Assembly: GCF_946404925.1 (NCBI RefSeq)
Contig: NZ_CAMJFM010000002.1
Coordinates: 124,001-188,000 of the forward strand
DNA length: 64,000 bases
Direction of reading: 5' to 3'
Origin: an uncultured Prevotella sp.
Lineage (GTDB): Bacteria > Bacteroidota > Bacteroidia > Bacteroidales > Bacteroidaceae
The notes beneath the pieces were generated by a model. It saw nothing but the letters and a program-made list of their open reading frames with translations. It did not search any database and was not told where the DNA came from. The first letter of the stretch is position 1. Every line of letters begins with the position of its first letter. Position numbers and translations under genes: made by a program. This document shows, piece by piece, positions 15,022 to 24,249 of this stretch.

Positions 15022-16950
15022 TTATTTTTTCTTTCCCCAATAAGTTTTTTGGTTAGTGATGCCAGCATACACAATGGTGTGCTTTCTTGGAGTGGCTTCC
15101 CAGTCGCACTCTCGTTGTAGCAGCAACTCCACACCATTAGCTGTCAATGTGTTTGTTGTAGCATCAAAGCTCCATTTGCCACCCTTCCAGGTTCCTGATG
15201 TAATGGTATGATCAGCTGCTAAAACCATATCCGACGAAGTCTTCTGCTTACCATAGCTATATGAGAGGTCTATATGTTCCCAAGTACCAATGATATCTTC
15301 CTCTGTGATTGCTACATTTGGTACTGCACCATAACGTTCGGGCATAACTACAGGCCAGCCGTCTTTAGTCCATCGAATAGAACGCACACCACCTAACATT
15401 ACAGCATTTGGCGCATTACCACCAGCTGTAGTTGGCAATCTCTGTTGTGAAGCATAGTACCAATTGCCATTGCCATCGTCGAATACTGCACAATGGCTTA
15501 TACCAACCCAGCCATATCCACTACTGAACTTATAAGGATGGGTCATAATTGGCAGTGCATCACCACCGTTATTTGTAACATCAGTGCCATTTATAGACAG
15601 ATAAGGACCATCAATGTTCTTAGAACGGACAACGCGTGTGTTATAAGGTACGTCAAGAGCATCATATGCCATGAATAGATAGTAATATCCATCGTGGTAA
15701 ATGACCTCAGGAGCCTCGGAACCTTGCCAACGGCTGTTTTTATCGCGTGTATATACACGTTTCATCACTTTATTCAGCTCAGACATAGATGTACAGAATT
15801 CAGGCATCTTGCTTATTGGCTTTCCTGTGTCAGCATTTATTTGCAGCGCAGCAAAACCTGAATGCCATGAACCAAAGATGAGCCAGTGCTCGTTAGAAGG
15901 TGTAATGATATACGTAGGATCGATGGCGTTATAGTAGAAATAGCCGTTCCAATCTCCTGTGCTGCTACGAGCCCAATTTTTTCCCTTGTCTGACATAGAA
16001 CTAAGGACAAATCCCTTATCTTCCCATTTATTAGAGGCAGGATCACTGGTTTCCATCACACCGATGAAAGCGCGCTCTGTCCACGAGTTATCGAAGTTAG
16101 CCTCAGTATTTGTCTTTCCTGTAAGAATATAATTATCTACTACAATGCAATAGTACATGCGATACAGACCTGTTTTAACCTTACGAGCGCAAGGTGCCCA
16201 GTAACCATAGCTGGGGTTGTTGATTGATGGCAGGCCGAAACGTGCACGACTATTGTTCAATGTGTCTTTTACCCATGCAGGTGCAGCTGTCATAGTGCCA
16301 CCCAAATACTCCCAGTCTATGAGATTCTTTGAACGACGTGCATGGAAGTGTCCGCCTGCTGTGTGGGCATTGCCATAGGAAGCATCGGTCTGATACATAT
16401 AATAGTAGCCATCGTCGGCAAGCATTACTGAGGGATCGTGCACATTAGCAAGATTCCATTGAGAGCGTTTTGACCAGTCTGATATACTACGATAGTCATC
16501 TGCATAGGATGGAGCTACATAGGTATCTAAATCAGAGCCGGAATTCTCGTCTGTCTTAAAACTGGTAACCTCAGAATATGTTGTGCCAAGTGCAGATACA
16601 GCAAATCCCTTGACATAATATGTAGTATTAGCCGAAAGTCCGCTTACCGATGCCAGCATATCATTAAGCTGGGTGGTTACGGTTTTATCTGATGTTGTAG
16701 GATTATTAGACGTAGAATAGCAGAATCCACGACTAGTAATACTAAGCCCAGACGAAGCCGTTACCTGTGCCTTGAATTTGGCAGATGTGGTTGATACATC
16801 CGACACTTGCGGAGTAGAAACAGTTACAGTTCCTGTTGGTGTAGGTGTTGGCGTAGGAGTTGGTTCTGGGTCATCGCCTCCGCCACTGCAGGCAGCTAAG
16901 CTAAAAACCATCAACACATAATAACTCCATTTAGCAAACATTTTCTTCAT
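15022..16950 (-). CDS. GH43 lipoprotein with N-terminal Fn3-like domain
   Basis: A 642-residue surface lipoprotein. The lipobox is SLAAC at about residue 21. A Thr-Pro linker (PEPTPTPTPTPTG) follows, then an Fn3-like domain (about 43-132). The GH43 catalytic domain starts near residue 145 (LANVHDPSVMLADDGYYYMY, base Asp) and contains GSEAPEVIYHDGYYYLFMAY with the likely acid Glu. The last 100 residues, starting EEDIIGTWEHIDLSYSYG, look like a small beta-barrel or lipocalin-like domain. It probably releases arabinose or arabino-oligosaccharides at the cell surface, ahead of SusCD import. The linkage is inferred from the neighbouring arabinanase. Confidence 0.85.
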   Translation of the reverse strand: MKKMFAKWSYYVLMVFSLAACSGGGDDPEPTPTPTPTPTGTVTVSTPQVSDVSTTSAKFKAQVTASSGLSITSRGFCYSTSNNPTTSDKTVTTQLNDMLASVSGLSANTTYYVKGFAVSALGTTYSEVTSFKTDENSGSDLDTYVAPSYADDYRSISDWSKRSQWNLANVHDPSVMLADDGYYYMYQTDASYGNAHTAGGHFHARRSKNLIDWEYLGGTMTAAPAWVKDTLNNSRARFGLPSINNPSYGYWAPCARKVKTGLYRMYYCIVVDNYILTGKTNTEANFDNSWTERAFIGVMETSDPASNKWEDKGFVLSSMSDKGKNWARSSTGDWNGYFYYNAIDPTYIITPSNEHWLIFGSWHSGFAALQINADTGKPISKMPEFCTSMSELNKVMKRVYTRDKNSRWQGSEAPEVIYHDGYYYLFMAYDALDVPYNTRVVRSKNIDGPYLSINGTDVTNNGGDALPIMTHPYKFSSGYGWVGISHCAVFDDGNGNWYYASQQRLPTTAGGNAPNAVMLGGVRSIRWTKDGWPVVMPERYGAVPNVAITEEDIIGTWEHIDLSYSYGKQKTSSDMVLAADHTITSGTWKGGKWSFDATTNTLTANGVELLLQRECDWEATPRKHTIVYAGITNQKTYWGKKK

Positions 16951-17034
16951 GTTACCTATTATTTAAGACATTATCAGATTCAAAAAGGAAAGCGGGGCAG
17001 GGCACTTTTGCCTGCCTCGCTTAGTGATTGCATT

Positions 17035-18987
17035 TTATTCGAATACCAGATAGCTGCTATCAACAGTGAAACGGAAGTAGAAGTTTTCAGGATCAATCGT
17101 ATTGATTCCAATATAGTCCTGAATATAATCTACACCATTAGTACCATGCATCACAGCCTTGATATCTGCAGTGCCGTCACCATTGTTTGCAATCTTCAAA
17201 CTTACTTTTGCACCATTCATTGCTCCGAGCCATGCGCCCCAATCTGCTTGGCCGCCACTTGGTGTGCAGGCAGCATAGCCGTCGCCCCAACCATAGTTGT
17301 CGGCACGAACCACTGCGTACTCTGTCAGGTCGGCTCTGTTAAGAACAACTACGAAATTATTCCAGTTGTTAACACCAGAGGTGTAGTTGGTGAAGTTCAC
17401 GGTACAAACCTGATGTGCGCCAACCTTTACTAATGGAGAGTGCGTAGTCCACCAACCGCTACTGCAATCAGAAGCACCAAGTTCGTTATCAAATACCAGA
17501 TGGCAACCGTCAATAGTGAAGCGGAAGTACATGTCGTCTGGATCAACAGTGTTGATACCCTTGTACTCTTGGGTGTAGTCAACACCATCGGTACCATGCA
17601 TCACAGCCTTAACGTCAGCTGTTCCATCGCCATTATTGGTGATATAGGCTGTAACCTTGGCGCCATTCATAGCTGCACGCCATGTATCCCAGTCTTCCTG
17701 ACCACCGCTAGATGTACAAGCTGCATATCCGTCACCCCAACCATAGTTGTCAGAGCGTACTACTGCATATTCTGCAAAATTTGCTTTATTAAGAACAATC
17801 ACGAAGTTGTTCCAATTGTTTGCACCAGTAGTGTAGTTCGTGAAGTTTACGACCTTAGTCTCCTTTGGCTCAACCTTGATGTTTTCTGTGTGAGCAGACC
17901 ACCATCCAGATGAATTGTCCTCAGCACCAAGGATATGTGGGGTTGGAACAACAACTGTCTGAGTAAATGCAGAAAGCTCTTTCACAACACTGAAGGTCTT
18001 GATAGCCGAAATAGGTGTAGTACAGAGTTCGCCCTTGAATGTTTTATTATACATGACAACAAGTGTCTTCTGTCCGAGATCCTCCATATTAGGAATAGCT
18101 TGGAATATCAGGTCGTCGGCAGTAACATTCTTACTAACACCTTGCTCGAAGTTTACAACAGCTGTAACTTTAGCCATAGCGTCTTTAAGACTGGTTCCAA
18201 CAAGTACTTCACTTGGAACACCTGTCAACTCCATTGACAGAGGCTGCTTGTCTTCCTTAGAGGTGAATCCACCAATAGGCTCGATGGTAGAACCCAGCCA
18301 GCTGATGTAAGAACCTTCTGGAACGAGGAAGCAACGGATGGTTGTGTTAGAAGCATCTGCATTCAGATTTACCAATGGCGACTTCTGAATGTATGTCTTT
18401 GTTACAGTTCCATTCGTCATTGTAACCTCAAGACCGCCATTCGTGCGATCTACGGTAAGTGTAACCTTTCCACCGAGTTTGTCAACACCAGTATCTGTGT
18501 CGGTTTGGAATTCAAGGTCGCTCGTAGCGAGACTACGGTCGATGTAATCACCCCACTCAGAGTTTCCACTGGGCTGGAAGTCATAACGGATAGCACCATA
18601 CTCTTTATAGTTGGCTGCGCCGCGATCTTCGTCGTTACAGATAATCATGGCGTAGTTCTTGTAGGTGTTAGAAGCATTAGGATTGATGTTCAGATTAAAC
18701 TGGGCAATCCACTTCTGTCCCTCAGGAATCTGGTAGTACTTTGAGAATTGTGCCCACCAGCCTGTGCTATAGTCTGTGGCACCAACTGTATATACGTCTT
18801 CCTCCAGGCCTTCAATAACATCGCCACCCTGGTTCTTTGCTTTCTCTGCAGCAATAGAATCAGCCTTAGACGACAGCCAGTCGGGAGCGTTTACGCTGAA
18901 CAGGTCACCGCCTTCGCAGCTCGTTAGCGACATCAGGCCAAGGGCTGCTGCGCAGAAAGCGGTAGATATTTTATTTAGATATTTCAT
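17035..18987 (-). CDS. Surface lipoprotein with three repeated glycan-binding-like domains
   Basis: A 650-residue lipoprotein (lipobox SLTSCEGGD) right after susD, the place where SusE/F-type surface glycan-binding proteins are encoded. It holds three copies of one domain of about 140 residues, near 68-215, 355-495 and 510-650. Each starts with SxGWW (TDYSTGWWAQFSKY, NSSGWWSAHTE, CSSGWWTTHSP). Copies 2 and 3 are much closer to each other, sharing NNWNNFV and DNYGWGDGYAAC. A linker domain (about 235-350) contains Ig-like strands. Paired Trp residues suit binding of sugar rings. I do not recognise the domain family; arabinan binding is inferred from context only. Confidence 0.78.
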   Translation of the reverse strand: MKYLNKISTAFCAAALGLMSLTSCEGGDLFSVNAPDWLSSKADSIAAEKAKNQGGDVIEGLEEDVYTVGATDYSTGWWAQFSKYYQIPEGQKWIAQFNLNINPNASNTYKNYAMIICNDEDRGAANYKEYGAIRYDFQPSGNSEWGDYIDRSLATSDLEFQTDTDTGVDKLGGKVTLTVDRTNGGLEVTMTNGTVTKTYIQKSPLVNLNADASNTTIRCFLVPEGSYISWLGSTIEPIGGFTSKEDKQPLSMELTGVPSEVLVGTSLKDAMAKVTAVVNFEQGVSKNVTADDLIFQAIPNMEDLGQKTLVVMYNKTFKGELCTTPISAIKTFSVVKELSAFTQTVVVPTPHILGAEDNSSGWWSAHTENIKVEPKETKVVNFTNYTTGANNWNNFVIVLNKANFAEYAVVRSDNYGWGDGYAACTSSGGQEDWDTWRAAMNGAKVTAYITNNGDGTADVKAVMHGTDGVDYTQEYKGINTVDPDDMYFRFTIDGCHLVFDNELGASDCSSGWWTTHSPLVKVGAHQVCTVNFTNYTSGVNNWNNFVVVLNRADLTEYAVVRADNYGWGDGYAACTPSGGQADWGAWLGAMNGAKVSLKIANNGDGTADIKAVMHGTNGVDYIQDYIGINTIDPENFYFRFTVDSSYLVFE

Positions 18988-19002
18988 AATTGTATTTTTT
19001 TC

Positions 19003-19037
19003 TAATTATCAATTATCAATTGTCACTTATCAATTAT
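19003..19037 (-). repeat. Period-7 tandem repeat at susD 3' end, unit CAATTAT
   Basis: Five units cover the susD stop codon and the short gap to the downstream lipoprotein gene. Confidence 0.8.
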
Positions 19038-20827
19038 TTGAGGTTTACTACAGGGTGAATAGTCCAGCCCTTACCAGTAAAGTATTCAGCATTGCTGGTA
19101 TTCTTGTTGGCAGAGTTACCCTCCAGGTTGGGGTTGTCGTTGAGTGTACCCTGATAGATAGGGAAGAACTCATGGCCAGCAGCGAACGTGTCGTATGAAC
19201 TCTTGCTGCATGAGCTATAATCCACAGCATCCTTCGGTGTGAAGTTAACAACGCCATCATTGTAGTTTGCCTTTGTCCAGAAGTTAACAGCTGCATGCTC
19301 CTTCATCTGCTGCAGACGTTCAGCGCTGTAGAAGAATCCCCAGCGGAGTAGATCGAAACCACGACCGAACTCACAGCCGAACTCTTTTGGACGCTCTACA
19401 TTAGCAATCTGCTCGAATAGTTTGTCGGCATTACCAGCGAAATCAGAGAGGTTCAGATTTGCCAGACCGGCACGGTTACGTACCTGGTTGATCCAATCGA
19501 TAGCCTGCTGAGTAGGACCGTTAACTTCGTTCTCGCACTCGGCAGCACGGAGGAGTACGTCAGAGTAGCGCATCATACGGAGGTTGATACCGCAGTGCAG
19601 ACCTGTTACAACCTTATCGTAGATACCAGTACGCAGGTTAGTGTGCTTGGCCACTGGCAGTCCGCCATAGTTGTTGTTGGTTACAAATGGGATACTCAGG
19701 TTACCCCAGTCGGCACTCTGTGGAACAGTGTAGCAAACATTACCAAACTCAAACCCGTCCCATTCTGGCTCATAGGTACCGATAGTCCAGTAGAGTCGTG
19801 GGTCGAGTGAACCGCTGGTAGTCTTCTCTGCCTTAAACAGATTGTAGAGCCATGGAGAAGCCGAGAGGTCAGCCCAACCGCCACAGTCGCCAGGACCGAA
19901 GTTAGATTCGATAGCCGAACCCTGTGTGGCATTGGCGCTGGTATTTACTGGTGTCCACTCATCGTCGGTTCCCTGTGAACCATAGTCCAAGAACTGTACC
20001 TCATATAGACTTTCGTCGTTATTCTCGTAAGCAGGACCCTCACGGAAATTGTCGCCGTAGTTAGCCATCAGCTTATATGTACCATACTGACCATTGATGA
20101 TTGCCTTCAGCACGGTGAGTGCCTCACTATACTTATGACGCATCATCAGAGCACGGGCATAATATCCGGCGGCAGCACCACATGTGGCACGACCCTTAGC
20201 CCACTCACCACCTGCATCACGGCTTGGCAGCAGAGTCATTGCCTCAGAGAAATCCTTCTCAACCTGATCCCACACTTCGTCATAGGTGGCATTTGAACCA
20301 TATAGTCCCTCAAGTGTAGAATAGGTGTTGTAGTCTGTAATCAGAATAGGATTCTGGTAGTATCCAGCCAGGTTGTAATAGCCAAGGGCACGGATAAATA
20401 GCATCTGTCCCTTGATGCGCTTTTGCTGCTCAGTAAGAGCACTGTTGTCATCACCAAGTACAGAAAGAGTGTAGTTTGTTACATTGATGGTATAATACCA
20501 GTCACGCCACGACCACTGACCAATTTCGTCAGTGAAAGCTACGTTGAGGTCATCAAAAGGCATATACCATACCTGTGATGAATTCCATACTTCGTCGCCA
20601 CGGCACACGTCAAGCATGTAGCCTACACGGGCATAAGTACCCTCCATACGGGTGTGGTTGTATGCTGCAATTACAGTCTCCTCCAAAGCACTAAGGTCTT
20701 CCTTGAAGGTTGCAGCTGTTTGCTGGTTGGGGTTTACCACGTCCAGCTTGCTGTCACACGAAGTGAGTGCGGCGGCACCCAACAGGAGTGCTAATGAAAT
20801 ATTATATAGTTTCATAATCTTCTTCAT
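19034..20827 (-). CDS. SusD/RagB-family outer membrane lipoprotein (arabinan locus)
   Basis: About 597 residues. The signal peptide ends in the lipobox ALTSCDSK, and the TPR-based SusD fold is indicated by NPNQQTAATF near the start, IKGQMLFIRALGYYNLAGYY and MRYSDVLLRAAECENEV. SusD proteins cap the SusC pore and capture oligosaccharides at the surface. The ATG at 20827 gives a normal signal peptide; another in-frame ATG at 20842 overlaps the susC stop (TAATG), and translational coupling makes either possible. The partner susC lies immediately upstream on the same strand. Confidence 0.93.
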   Translation of the reverse strand: MKKIMKLYNISLALLLGAAALTSCDSKLDVVNPNQQTAATFKEDLSALEETVIAAYNHTRMEGTYARVGYMLDVCRGDEVWNSSQVWYMPFDDLNVAFTDEIGQWSWRDWYYTINVTNYTLSVLGDDNSALTEQQKRIKGQMLFIRALGYYNLAGYYQNPILITDYNTYSTLEGLYGSNATYDEVWDQVEKDFSEAMTLLPSRDAGGEWAKGRATCGAAAGYYARALMMRHKYSEALTVLKAIINGQYGTYKLMANYGDNFREGPAYENNDESLYEVQFLDYGSQGTDDEWTPVNTSANATQGSAIESNFGPGDCGGWADLSASPWLYNLFKAEKTTSGSLDPRLYWTIGTYEPEWDGFEFGNVCYTVPQSADWGNLSIPFVTNNNYGGLPVAKHTNLRTGIYDKVVTGLHCGINLRMMRYSDVLLRAAECENEVNGPTQQAIDWINQVRNRAGLANLNLSDFAGNADKLFEQIANVERPKEFGCEFGRGFDLLRWGFFYSAERLQQMKEHAAVNFWTKANYNDGVVNFTPKDAVDYSSCSKSSYDTFAAGHEFFPIYQGTLNDNPNLEGNSANKNTSNAEYFTGKGWTIHPVVNLK

Positions 20828-20841
20828 TTTATAATTATACA

Positions 20842-23800
20842 TTAGAAGGTAAAGTTAAGACCTGCCATAAAGCTGCGTGGTGTGGGGTACGAGCAATAGT
20901 TGTAGCCTGGGGTGAATGTGCCACCTGAATAGTCTACGTTATATCCCTTATAACCGCTGAAGGTAAAGAGATTCTGGGCAGATACATAGAGACGAACACC
21001 ACTAACATATCCGCCAAACCACTTGTTAGGCAGGTTAGCGCCAATCTCTATGTTGGCAATCTTCCAATAAGCTGCATTCTGAATCTGACGGCAGCTGAAC
21101 AGATCATTCCAGGCCAGTGTGCCGAGATTCGACAGATAAGTGCGAGGAACATTTGATACATAAGTACCACCATCCCACTGGTTTGCACTAAGCACATTCA
21201 CGTGCTTGTTGCCGTAACCATAGCTTGAGTTCATTGTGTTATAGAGATAGTCGGTAACATGATAGTTCAGTGCTCCGTAAGTAGAGATGCTCATGTCGAA
21301 GATTCCATACTCCAAATGTGCACTCAGACCGAAGCTGATCTTTGGTAGACCGCTACCCAATACTGTCTGGTCGTCGGCAGTAATCTGTCCGTCACCATTC
21401 ACATCGCGGTAGTAGCAGTCACCTACCTGTGCACCTGCCTGGTACTCAGTGTAGCCGTTTGCCTGTGCGATGGCGTTCAACTCGTCAAGCTGATCCTGGG
21501 TACGAATAATTCCCTGATAGTCCCAACCGTAGAATTTACCAACTTCCTCACCTACCTTAGTAATATAAGAACCGGTGATATACTGCTCTGTTCCGAAACC
21601 AAGTGAAGTAACTTTGTTCTTCAGAGTGCTCAGGTTGGCTGAAATCTCATGCTTCAGAGCGTGGTCACGATTGCGATAGGTAACCGAGAATTCCAAACCG
21701 CTATTCTCCATAGAGGCTGCATTCATCGTTACACTTGAGTTAGATACACCTGCACTTGCAGGAACAGGTACACCATAGTGCAGATCTTCTGACTTGTTCT
21801 TGTACCACTCTGCAGTAAATTCAATACGGTTATTGAAGAAAGCGAGATCAAGACCTATGTTCATGGTCTTTCTCTTCTCCCACAACAGGTTTTCGTTTGT
21901 GAATGTTGATATTGCCGAACCTGTTACAGGCTGGTTGCCGAAGCTGTAAGTCATGTTATTACGAGCCATAGTTGCCTGAATAGCGTAGTCGCCTACAGCA
22001 GCCTCATAACCCAGTTCACCATAGCTGGCGCGCAGCTTGAACATGTTTACGATGTTATGGTCGATTGGGAAGAACTTTTCTTTATCGAAGCGCCAACCGA
22101 TAGATACTGATGGGAATGTTCCCCAGCGTTTTGCAGGTGTAAGACGTGAACTACCGTCACGACGTACGATAGCAGAGAGCAGATACTTGCCGTCGAAGTC
22201 GTAGTTCAGACGAGCCAGATAAGATGCCAGCGTGTGCTTGTACTCGTAAGAATTAGCATCGCGGGTCAGTGCATTCTGAATCTGCAGGAAGTAGGGCTCG
22301 TTCATGTTGATGCCCCATGCAGTCAGGGTCTGTGTATTCTCTTCTTCATAAGTTTGACCTACAACGAGGTTGATATGGTGCAGACCGATGGTTCCATCGT
22401 AAGTCAGCGTGTTCTCAATCAGAGCATCGGTATATTTGCGATGACCCTTTGTCAGGCGCTCATTCTCCTTTGCCAGATATACACGGTTACTCTGAACCCA
22501 TGCAGGAATCCAGGTCTTGTCATTACAACTTGTTGTGCTGTAAGAGAGGTTGATCTTATATGTAAGATTGTGATTCTTCGACTTGATTCCAATCATGTCA
22601 AGCAGATCCACGTCAGCTGAGGCTGTACCCATAAAGCGGTCAACAACAGTGTTGCGCTGCAACAGATTATTCACCAGCAGAGGGTTCATGGCAGAAATAT
22701 CACCATGTACTGTGTCGTAATAAACACCGTAACCATAAGCGTCGTATTTCCAACCACTGGCTGATCCTACTACATCATCCAATACCCATGTTGAGTTGTC
22801 ATAAGCCTTAATTGTTGGCTGCATATTCAGTACGCCTGCCAGTACATTGCCCAGATTTCCATAGAGACCCTGGATATACTCATTTGCATTTGAAATAGAT
22901 GTAGAGTTCTGGTCTGAGTGTGAATATACAAGACTTGTACGGAACTTGATGAACTTGGTGTCCATCGTGTTGTTGATACGAGCTGTATAACGTTTAAAGT
23001 CAGGACCTGTACCCTGGATAGTACCTCTCTGGTCGTAGTAGTCCAGACCTATATTATATGTATTGTGAGCACCACCACCGCTCAGGTTTACGTTATGGTT
23101 CTGACGGATACCTGTTTTGAAAGCTTCTTTGAACCAGTCGGTATTGGTATTATCTTGGAAGTGATAATTGCCATCTGCACCCAGACTATAGCCACCAGGG
23201 AGTGGAGTACCAGAGTTTGCTGCGGCAACACCGAGGTAGTTACTATACTGGTCGGCATTCATCAGGTCGTACTTGTCGTTCGAAACGATGTCTGCACCGA
23301 AGTATCCCTTATAGTCTACCTTCAAAGGCTGATCTTTCTTACCGCCCTTGGTTGTGATGATTACCACACCGTTAGCAGCACGCGATCCGTAGATAGCACC
23401 TGCTGATGCGTCTTTCAGCACCTGAATGGTCTCGATATCGTTTGGTGAGAAGTCGCGGATAGACGTACCCATAGGTACGCCATCAATAACGTACAGAGGG
23501 GCAGTGCTACCGAAAGATCCGATACCACGTATACGTACTGTTGGGTCTGCTCCTGGCTGTCCGTCTGAGGTGATTGAAACACCAGCCACCTTACCTTCAA
23601 GCATCGACGAAATGTTAGAGTGCGATACACGTTTCAGTTCGTCGGCATTAACGACAGATACAGAACCGGTCAGGTCGGCCTTTTTCTGAACACCGTAACC
23701 TACTACTACCACCTGATCGAGCATCAGAGCATCGCTCTCAAGCTGAATCTGTTCAATAATCGCGCGTCCGCGTACAGCTATTTCGCGATCTTTGTAACCT

Positions 23801-24057
23801 ACGTAGCTCACTACGAGTGTACCATTTGCAGGTGCATCGATAGTAAATTTACCATCGAAGTCGGTAATGACACCCGATTGAGCGCCCTTCAACTTAACTG
23901 TTGCACCAATGAGTGGTTCTCCCTCTTGGTCTACAACCTGGCTGCTAACCTTGATGGTTTGCTGTGCCACTAATGCCATTGCAGGAACAGGATAGGCTGT
24001 CAGACCTCCCATCATACCTAACGTTAGCATCGCAGAGAATAATACTTGTTTTCTCAT
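20842..24057 (-). CDS. SusC/RagA-family TonB-dependent transporter (arabinan locus)
   Basis: A 1,071-residue outer-membrane importer. It has a signal peptide, a carboxypeptidase-regulatory-like domain (about 38-110, EGEPLIGATVKLKGAQSGV), a TonB-box region (MLDQVVVVGYGVQ), a plug with SNISSMLEGKVAGVSI and PLYVIDGVPMG, and a 22-strand-type barrel ending in MAGLNFTF. It imports oligosaccharides released by the surface GH43 enzymes, powered by TonB. It heads the operon SusC-SusD-lipoprotein-GH43-GH43-GH43. A promoter candidate with regulator-type repeats lies at 24113-24180. Confidence 0.95.
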   Translation of the reverse strand: MRKQVLFSAMLTLGMMGGLTAYPVPAMALVAQQTIKVSSQVVDQEGEPLIGATVKLKGAQSGVITDFDGKFTIDAPANGTLVVSYVGYKDREIAVRGRAIIEQIQLESDALMLDQVVVVGYGVQKKADLTGSVSVVNADELKRVSHSNISSMLEGKVAGVSITSDGQPGADPTVRIRGIGSFGSTAPLYVIDGVPMGTSIRDFSPNDIETIQVLKDASAGAIYGSRAANGVVIITTKGGKKDQPLKVDYKGYFGADIVSNDKYDLMNADQYSNYLGVAAANSGTPLPGGYSLGADGNYHFQDNTNTDWFKEAFKTGIRQNHNVNLSGGGAHNTYNIGLDYYDQRGTIQGTGPDFKRYTARINNTMDTKFIKFRTSLVYSHSDQNSTSISNANEYIQGLYGNLGNVLAGVLNMQPTIKAYDNSTWVLDDVVGSASGWKYDAYGYGVYYDTVHGDISAMNPLLVNNLLQRNTVVDRFMGTASADVDLLDMIGIKSKNHNLTYKINLSYSTTSCNDKTWIPAWVQSNRVYLAKENERLTKGHRKYTDALIENTLTYDGTIGLHHINLVVGQTYEEENTQTLTAWGINMNEPYFLQIQNALTRDANSYEYKHTLASYLARLNYDFDGKYLLSAIVRRDGSSRLTPAKRWGTFPSVSIGWRFDKEKFFPIDHNIVNMFKLRASYGELGYEAAVGDYAIQATMARNNMTYSFGNQPVTGSAISTFTNENLLWEKRKTMNIGLDLAFFNNRIEFTAEWYKNKSEDLHYGVPVPASAGVSNSSVTMNAASMENSGLEFSVTYRNRDHALKHEISANLSTLKNKVTSLGFGTEQYITGSYITKVGEEVGKFYGWDYQGIIRTQDQLDELNAIAQANGYTEYQAGAQVGDCYYRDVNGDGQITADDQTVLGSGLPKISFGLSAHLEYGIFDMSISTYGALNYHVTDYLYNTMNSSYGYGNKHVNVLSANQWDGGTYVSNVPRTYLSNLGTLAWNDLFSCRQIQNAAYWKIANIEIGANLPNKWFGGYVSGVRLYVSAQNLFTFSGYKGYNVDYSGGTFTPGYNYCSYPTPRSFMAGLNFTF

Positions 24058-24112
24058 TGTTAATTGTTTTAAGTTTTAATTTTGAATTAGTTAATTATAC
24101 TAAGTTTGGCGG

Positions 24113-24180
24113 CAAAGGTAGACATATAACAAATAGACAAGGTGGACAAAATGATTTATAAGGTGGACAAAACGATTTTT
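24113..24180 (-). promoter_or_regulatory. Promoter of arabinan susC with two 21-bp-spaced direct repeats
   Basis: On the minus strand a -7 element TACCTTTG lies at 24120-24113. Upstream of it the plus-strand sequence AAGGTGGACAAAA occurs at 24139-24151 and 24160-24172, exactly 21 bp apart, followed by GATTT one base later in each. The near copy falls about where the -33 element would be, and no clear TTTG is there. This matches the layout at 3416-3471 and suggests binding by an AraC-type regulator, probably the one at 24242-27196. Confidence 0.6.
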
Positions 24181-24205
24181 GTCCTCTAAGGTGCAAAATT
24201 TCCAC

Positions 24206-24249
24206 TTCTTGAGCTATGTCAAGACCTGTTCTTGAGATAAATCAAGACC
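24206..24249. repeat. Two 23-bp-spaced copies of TTCTTGAG-N5-TCAAGACC
   Basis: Copies lie at 24206-24226 and 24229-24249. Each is itself an inverted repeat (TCTTGA/TCAAGA). The second copy contains the stop codon of the downstream-reading regulator gene. No T-run follows on the minus strand, so simple termination is unlikely; a second protein-binding array is possible. Confidence 0.6.

Noticed and set aside
24206..24249. The repeated TTCTTGAG/TCAAGACC elements as a regulator-gene terminator
   Set aside because: No T-run follows on the minus strand and the element occurs twice at fixed spacing, which favours protein binding.
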